Assembly (NCBI GenBank): GCA_020047815.1
Contig: JAIFNG010000065.1
Location: forward strand, 1-64,000
Direction: 5' to 3'
Source: Anaerolinea sp.
GTDB taxonomy: Bacteria; Chloroflexota; Anaerolineae; Anaerolineales; Villigracilaceae
DNA length: 64,000 nt
Below are positions 59,618 to 64,000 of this stretch, piece by piece (within the stretch, counting starts at the first letter, position 1; each line of letters begins with the position of its first letter). The notes below the pieces were generated by a model, which was not told where the DNA came from, made no database searches, and worked only from the letters and a program-made list of their open reading frames with translations. Made by a program: the position numbers and the translations under genes.

Positions 59618-60121
59618 ATTCAATGGCAATTGTACCGCGTCAAAATGCCATTCCCGCCAATTGACTGTCGAGCAGGGAATTGGCAGAAATGCAGGGGGAG
59701 TGTCAAATGAACTTATGCCGCCTGCAGAATATGACCTGAATAACGCATCTACGCATGACCATTTTGCAGCGGCAATTACCACAGCACCATCAAGCCTCCC
59801 CCCGCTTGGTGTGCGCAGGTATTATCTGCAAGACAGGCATGTTTCACCTCACTCCATTTTATTGTAATGCGATTGGATTAGCTGTATATTTGATTCAAGA
59901 TGCTGGGATGATTATTATTCCACAAAGATTGCTGTCTGTGCCAGACACAAGGCATGTTTCTGGACCGTACACAATGATACGGTTGTTCAAGTAGATGCGG
60001 CACCCACCTATCCGAAGGAGATAATGTCAAATGTCTTCTTTACGCTGCTTATCCATTCTTGAACAATGAGTTGGGTTGGCTTATTCATGGACGACAGTTT
60101 TTTTGGTCTGCCTATGGAATA

Positions 60122-60157
60122 AACAAGGATTGGCAAATGCCAGTCCTTGTTTTATTT
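60122..60157 (+). terminator. Strong hairpin terminator without an assigned upstream gene
   Basis: AACAAGGATTGGC-AAAT-GCCAGTCCTTGTT followed by TTATTTT. Confidence 0.8.
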
Positions 60158-60212
60158 TCGAGTATGATTACCCGAATATTTTATCGCCCTGGGTCCACCT
60201 TGAAAGGAATTT

Positions 60213-61691
60213 ATGTCACGTAATCGTATCATTCTTGTCACGATCGGGATCATGCTCAGTCTGTTCCTGGCTTCGATGGAATCGACTGTTGTTGCAACCG
60301 CCATGCCGACCATTGTCGGTCAACTGGGGGGGTTGGAACATTACTCGTGGGTCTTTTCGGCCTTTATGCTGGCATCCACCACATCCGTTCCGCTATATGG
60401 CAAGCTCTCGGATATTTACGGTCGCCGTCGAATCTATGCGATTGCCATGGCGCTCTTTCTTCTTGGTTCAGTCATGAGCGGACTGGCCAACAACATGACC
60501 CAGTTGATCTTTGCGCGCGCCCTGCAGGGACTTGGCGCAGGCGGAGTCCAACCACTGGCATTTATCCTGATCGGCGAGATGTTCAATTTAAAGCAACGCG
60601 CCAGGATGCAGGGTTTTTTCTCGGGTGTATGGGGATTCTCCTCCATAGTAGGTCCGCTGCTCGGCGGCTTTATTGTGGATCAATTCACATGGCGTTGGGT
60701 CTTCTATATCAACATTGTGCCTGGCTTGCTTGCTGCAGCGCTGGTCGCATTTGCGTGGCAGGAACAGGCTCAACATCACGAAAGGCCGGCCGTGGACTAT
60801 CTCGGTGCGGCGCTGCTGACTGCCAGCGTTGTCTCACTCTTGCTCGGCCTCATGGATTTTGGCACATTCAACAGTTGGATCCTGATCGCAACTGCCGCAG
60901 CCCTGTTCATCGCATTGGTCTGGGTTGAAAACCGCATCGCAGACCCGATCCTGCCGATCAGACTTTTTCGTGACCGCCTGTTTGCCACCTCCATTGCGCA
61001 TGGGGTCTTCACAGGCTGGGCCATGTTCGGGAGCGTTTCCTTCTTCCCGCTCTTCGTCCAATCGGTGATGGGAACCAGCGCAACGCAAGCCGGCATCACC
61101 ATCACACCCATGCTTTTGGGTTGGGTAACAGCAAGTATCATCGGCATGAGACTGATCCTGACTGTAGGTCATCGCAGACTGGGCGTGATCGGAACAACCG
61201 TATTTGTCACAGGTTCATTTCTAATGACACTGATCGGCGCAGAGTCGAGCCAGGTCATGATGATGGTCTTTGTCGCCATGATGGGCGTCGGCATGGGACT
61301 TTCCATCCCATCGTTTTTGGTCGCGGTCCAGACCAATGTAGAGCGGCGTCATCTTGGTACAGCGACTTCCACGCTTCAATTCAGCCGTTCCATGGGCGGG
61401 ACTCTCGGAGTAAGCGTGATGGGCGCCGCCTTGAGCATTCGCCTCGCCTCGAACCTGAGCGCATCCGGCCTTGACCCAAAATTGGTGGCGCAATTACTCG
61501 ACCCTTTACCGGGCACGCAGATCGTCGTTGACGCAGGCGTACGTCTCGCAATGGCAGACTCGATCCACCTGGTCTTTGTCATCGCTTTTATATCCGCCAC
61601 GCTTGGACTGGTGGCAGTTTTCTTTACCCCACACCAGGAACTAAAGGAGCAACCGCCTGAAAGTAAAATTCCAGTGGTACACATGGATTAA
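60213..61691 (+). CDS. DHA2-family MFS drug/proton antiporter
   Basis: FLASMESTVVATAMPTIVGQLGG, PLYGKLSDIYGRRRIY; about 14 TMs. Confidence 0.94.
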   Translation: MSRNRIILVTIGIMLSLFLASMESTVVATAMPTIVGQLGGLEHYSWVFSAFMLASTTSVPLYGKLSDIYGRRRIYAIAMALFLLGSVMSGLANNMTQLIFARALQGLGAGGVQPLAFILIGEMFNLKQRARMQGFFSGVWGFSSIVGPLLGGFIVDQFTWRWVFYINIVPGLLAAALVAFAWQEQAQHHERPAVDYLGAALLTASVVSLLLGLMDFGTFNSWILIATAAALFIALVWVENRIADPILPIRLFRDRLFATSIAHGVFTGWAMFGSVSFFPLFVQSVMGTSATQAGITITPMLLGWVTASIIGMRLILTVGHRRLGVIGTTVFVTGSFLMTLIGAESSQVMMMVFVAMMGVGMGLSIPSFLVAVQTNVERRHLGTATSTLQFSRSMGGTLGVSVMGAALSIRLASNLSASGLDPKLVAQLLDPLPGTQIVVDAGVRLAMADSIHLVFVIAFISATLGLVAVFFTPHQELKEQPPESKIPVVHMD

Positions 61692-61837
61692 ATGAGTGAT
61701 CGTGAGCAACCCACTAAGGCGGACGGCTGAGTCTGTCAACAGCATGCGCCTCGCGTGTAACTCATCAGAAAAATAAGATAGGCACAGCGGTATTTGAGGT
61801 TATTCCTCACAAAAAAAAGATTTTGATATACAATATG

Positions 61838-61853
61838 TGTGATAAACATCACA
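61838..61853 (+). promoter_or_regulatory. CRP/FNR-family operator candidate upstream of rubrerythrin
   Basis: TGTGA-TAAACA-TCACA, exact TGTGA-N6-TCACA dyad. Confidence 0.65.
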
Positions 61854-61874
61854 AACTGACTCAGGAGGTTTTAC

Positions 61875-62372
61875 ATGAAAAGCACACAGGACAATTTAAA
61901 GGAAGCATTTGCCGGCGAGAGTCAGGCAAACCAAAAGTACCGAGCCTTCGCAAAAAAAGCCGAACAGGATGGATTCGCGAACATTGCACGGCTGTTCCGC
62001 ACCACCGCAGAAGCAGAACGTATTCATGCCGAAGGGCATTTCAAGTCGCTGGAAGGCATTGGCACCACCGCCGAAAACCTGCTGGCAGCCATCACAGGTG
62101 AGACACACGAAACTGAAGAAATGTATCCGCCCATGTTCAAGCAGGCGGAAGCTGAAGGTCATAAATCCAAACGCATGTTCGGCTACGCATTGGAAGCAGA
62201 AGCAGTCCACGCCAAACTATATCAACTGGCTTTGGAAGCAGTACAGCAAGGCAAGGATCTGACCGAAGTTGATTTCTACCTCTGCCCGATCTGTGGTTAC
62301 ATTGAATTCGGCAAGCCGACAGATGCCTGTCCTGTCTGTGGCACGAAACCTGAGAAATTCATCCTGGTTTAG
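61875..62372 (+). CDS. rbr: Rubrerythrin
   Basis: FAGESQANQKYRAFAKKAEQDGF, C-terminal CPICGYIEFGKPTDACPVCGTKPEKF rubredoxin-like domain. Confidence 0.97.
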   Translation: MKSTQDNLKEAFAGESQANQKYRAFAKKAEQDGFANIARLFRTTAEAERIHAEGHFKSLEGIGTTAENLLAAITGETHETEEMYPPMFKQAEAEGHKSKRMFGYALEAEAVHAKLYQLALEAVQQGKDLTEVDFYLCPICGYIEFGKPTDACPVCGTKPEKFILV

Positions 62373-62497
62373 TGACCCACCTTCACGGAACATTACGAAT
62401 ATTCGCTCGAACCACGCTTTTCAATTGACCAAGCCTTAGGCACGGTTAGTAACATAAGTTGGCCGGAACCGTATTTTGGGAAGCGAAACATGTGATC

Positions 62498-62532
62498 AAA
62501 ACCATCCTGTCAACTGGCGGGATGGTTTTTTT
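62498..62532 (+). terminator. Hairpin terminator downstream of rubrerythrin
   Basis: AAAACCATCC-N12-GGATGGTTTTTTTG. Confidence 0.75.
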
Positions 62533-62563
62533 GTTCCCATGCTTTAAAAATCAGCAATATATA

Positions 62564-62630
62564 ATACCCACGGTCACAAATTGCGCTTCCCGCCTTCTAA
62601 AAAAGCGCAGTTTGTGACCGCCCTGGGTAT
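62564..62630. repeat. Long inverted repeat
   Basis: ATACCCACGGTCACAAATTGCGC vs RC of the right arm ATACCCAGGGCGGTCACAAACTGCGC. Confidence 0.85.
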
Positions 62631-62670
62631 AATTTCACGCAGAAACCAACACACTCAAGGACGAACCCTC

Positions 62671-63180
62671 ATGACCGTTATTGAAACCGAACGCTTAACG
62701 CTCCGCAAATTAACCGTGGAGGATGCCGAGTTCATGCTTGATCTGTTAAACCAGCCCTCCTTTATTCAATTCATTGGAGATCGCGGCGTGCGAACATTGG
62801 ATGACGCGCGCAAGATAATTTTAGCTCGTTATATTGAGTCCTATGAGCGTCTCGGCTTTGGTGTATACCTGACCCTGCTGCAGGAAAGCCAGATACCCAT
62901 CGGTATTTGTGGACTGATCAAACGCAGCGGGTTGGACAATGTGGATGTAGGCTACGCTTTCCTGCCGCAATATTGGTCGCAGGGGTATGCGTCCGAATCT
63001 GTTTCTGCGGTACTGGCATACGCCAGGAACACGCTGGGGATTGGCCGGGTTTTGGGCATCACCACACCTGACAACATCGGTTCGATCCGAGTGTTGGAAA
63101 AAGCCGGGTTGAAATTCGAGCGGATGATCAAATTACCCAATGAGGAATCAGAACTCAAACTGTTCACATCAGGATCCTGA
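62671..63180 (+). CDS. GNAT family N-acetyltransferase (RimJ/RimL-like)
   Basis: IETERLTLRKLTVEDAEFMLDLLNQPSF, DVGYAFLPQYWSQGYASE; start at 62671 rather than inside the inverted repeat. Confidence 0.92.
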   Translation: MTVIETERLTLRKLTVEDAEFMLDLLNQPSFIQFIGDRGVRTLDDARKIILARYIESYERLGFGVYLTLLQESQIPIGICGLIKRSGLDNVDVGYAFLPQYWSQGYASESVSAVLAYARNTLGIGRVLGITTPDNIGSIRVLEKAGLKFERMIKLPNEESELKLFTSGS

Positions 63181-63337
63181 TGGCAATGGACATCGGCGGA
63201 AAATTATATTTCCGAAAAGAAACTGATAAAGTTTTTTAACATAAGCGTACTTGTTTGCATAATTGATATGGGGTATTATCATTTGGTCAGGGGCATACAC
63301 TGCCCCATAAAACTTGTATCTCTTAAGAGGAGAAGAT

Positions 63338-64000
63338 ATGAATAAACGTTTCGTGTTCGTCCTATTGACCCTCGTCGTAGCCGCTTCGCTGGTATTGTCG
63401 GCTTGCGGCGCCCCCGCGACTGAAGCTCCTGTCGCTACAGAAGCCCCTGTTGTTGCAACCGAAGCCCCCACCGAAGCGCCCGCTCCCACTGAGCCGCCCA
63501 TGCCCGCAGTCGGTTCCCCTGAACATCCGATCAAAGTATTGTTTGTTCCCTCCGTGGATGCAAACATCATCACCACCGGCGGTGAAGTGATGGCTGCCGC
63601 TTTAAGCGAAGCCACCGGCTTGACCTTCGAAGTTACCGTCCCCACCTCATACGCCGCCACGATCGAAGAAATGTGCGCCTCCCCGGCGGACACCATGGCT
63701 TTCATTCCAGGTCTTGGTTATGCCATCGCCAGCCAGTTGTGCGGCGTGGATGTTGCTTTCAAAGCCGTCCGCTATGGCTACCCCGTCTACTGGGCTGAAT
63801 ACATCGTCGCCCGCGACAGTAAATACCAAACCCTTGCCGACCTCGAAGGCGCAACCTGGGGCTTTGGAGACCAGGGTTCAACCTCCGGCTACATGGTTCC
63901 CGCAGTTGAATTCGCTGCCGCCGGCATCACCCCCGGCGAACAGGTTCAGACCGGCGGTCACAACCAGACCGTTACCGCTGTGTACAATGGCGAAGTCGAA
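63338..64000 (+). CDS. PhnD-like phosphate/phosphonate ABC substrate-binding lipoprotein, 3'-truncated by window end
   Basis: Not in the ORF track. MNKRFVFVLLTLVVAASLVLSACGAP lipobox, then IKVLFVPSVDANIITTGGEVMAAALSEATGLTFEVTVPTSYAATIEEMCASPADTMAFIPGLGYAIA; RBS taagaggagaagat. Confidence 0.9.
   Translation, partial: MNKRFVFVLLTLVVAASLVLSACGAPATEAPVATEAPVVATEAPTEAPAPTEPPMPAVGSPEHPIKVLFVPSVDANIITTGGEVMAAALSEATGLTFEVTVPTSYAATIEEMCASPADTMAFIPGLGYAIASQLCGVDVAFKAVRYGYPVYWAEYIVARDSKYQTLADLEGATWGFGDQGSTSGYMVPAVEFAAAGITPGEQVQTGGHNQTVTAVYNGEVE

Noticed and set aside
63169-63705. 178-aa minus ORF
   Set aside because: Antisense to the PhnD-like lipoprotein; low-complexity Ala/Ser composition mirrors the lipoprotein linker.
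1-64000. CRISPR arrays, tRNA/rRNA genes, transposases or prophage genes
   Set aside because: No regularly spaced direct repeats, no recognisable tRNA/rRNA stretches and no integrase/transposase motifs were seen; a tool scan could still find degenerate cases.

Overview
The window reads as an accessory-rich bacterial chromosome segment. Codon usage, Thr/Pro/Ala-rich lipoprotein linkers and gene content suggest a Chloroflexota/Anaerolineae-type genome (inference only). It holds about 50 supportable protein genes. Main blocks: a 5'-truncated polyphosphate kinase; a transglutaminase-like lipoprotein; SDR/epimerase and membrane genes; two overlapping TPR genes; groES-groEL behind a perfect CIRCE; ilvE; MFS and GNAT genes; a LacI-type-sensor/GAF/histidine kinase fusion; clpC; ruvC; yebC; kbl; a TrmO-like gene and a MerR regulator. 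A co-oriented tungstate/molybdate locus occupies ~33.9-43.35 kb. A mostly minus-strand surface-glycan cluster occupies ~46.2-59.6 kb. The 3' end carries a DHA2-type MFS gene, rubrerythrin, a GNAT gene and a 3'-truncated phosphonate-type binding lipoprotein. The best candidate for an undescribed system is the tungstate/molybdate locus. It combines a Wtp-type and a Tup-type transporter with only one visible ATPase, a Mop protein, an ArsR-HTH/oxyanion-binding regulator, three lipoproteins with molybdopterin-oxidoreductase-like domains (one fused to TupA), a bacterial TiaS-like GIDDTD protein and an S-component-like membrane protein. Its promoter has a tandem 15-bp repeat and several gene junctions carry long hairpins. 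Other non-coding signals are a decayed two-component remnant not in the ORF track, two copies of a GGGACAC palindrome with compensatory changes, two decayed GTCATTGC-type inverted repeats flanking an AAC(3)-like gene, a MerR-type 19-bp-spacer promoter, a perfect TGTGA-N6-TCACA site before rubrerythrin, and a near-perfect long inverted repeat at 62.6 kb. No tRNA, rRNA, CRISPR array or intact transposase was recognised. All family assignments come from reading motifs, without database searches.
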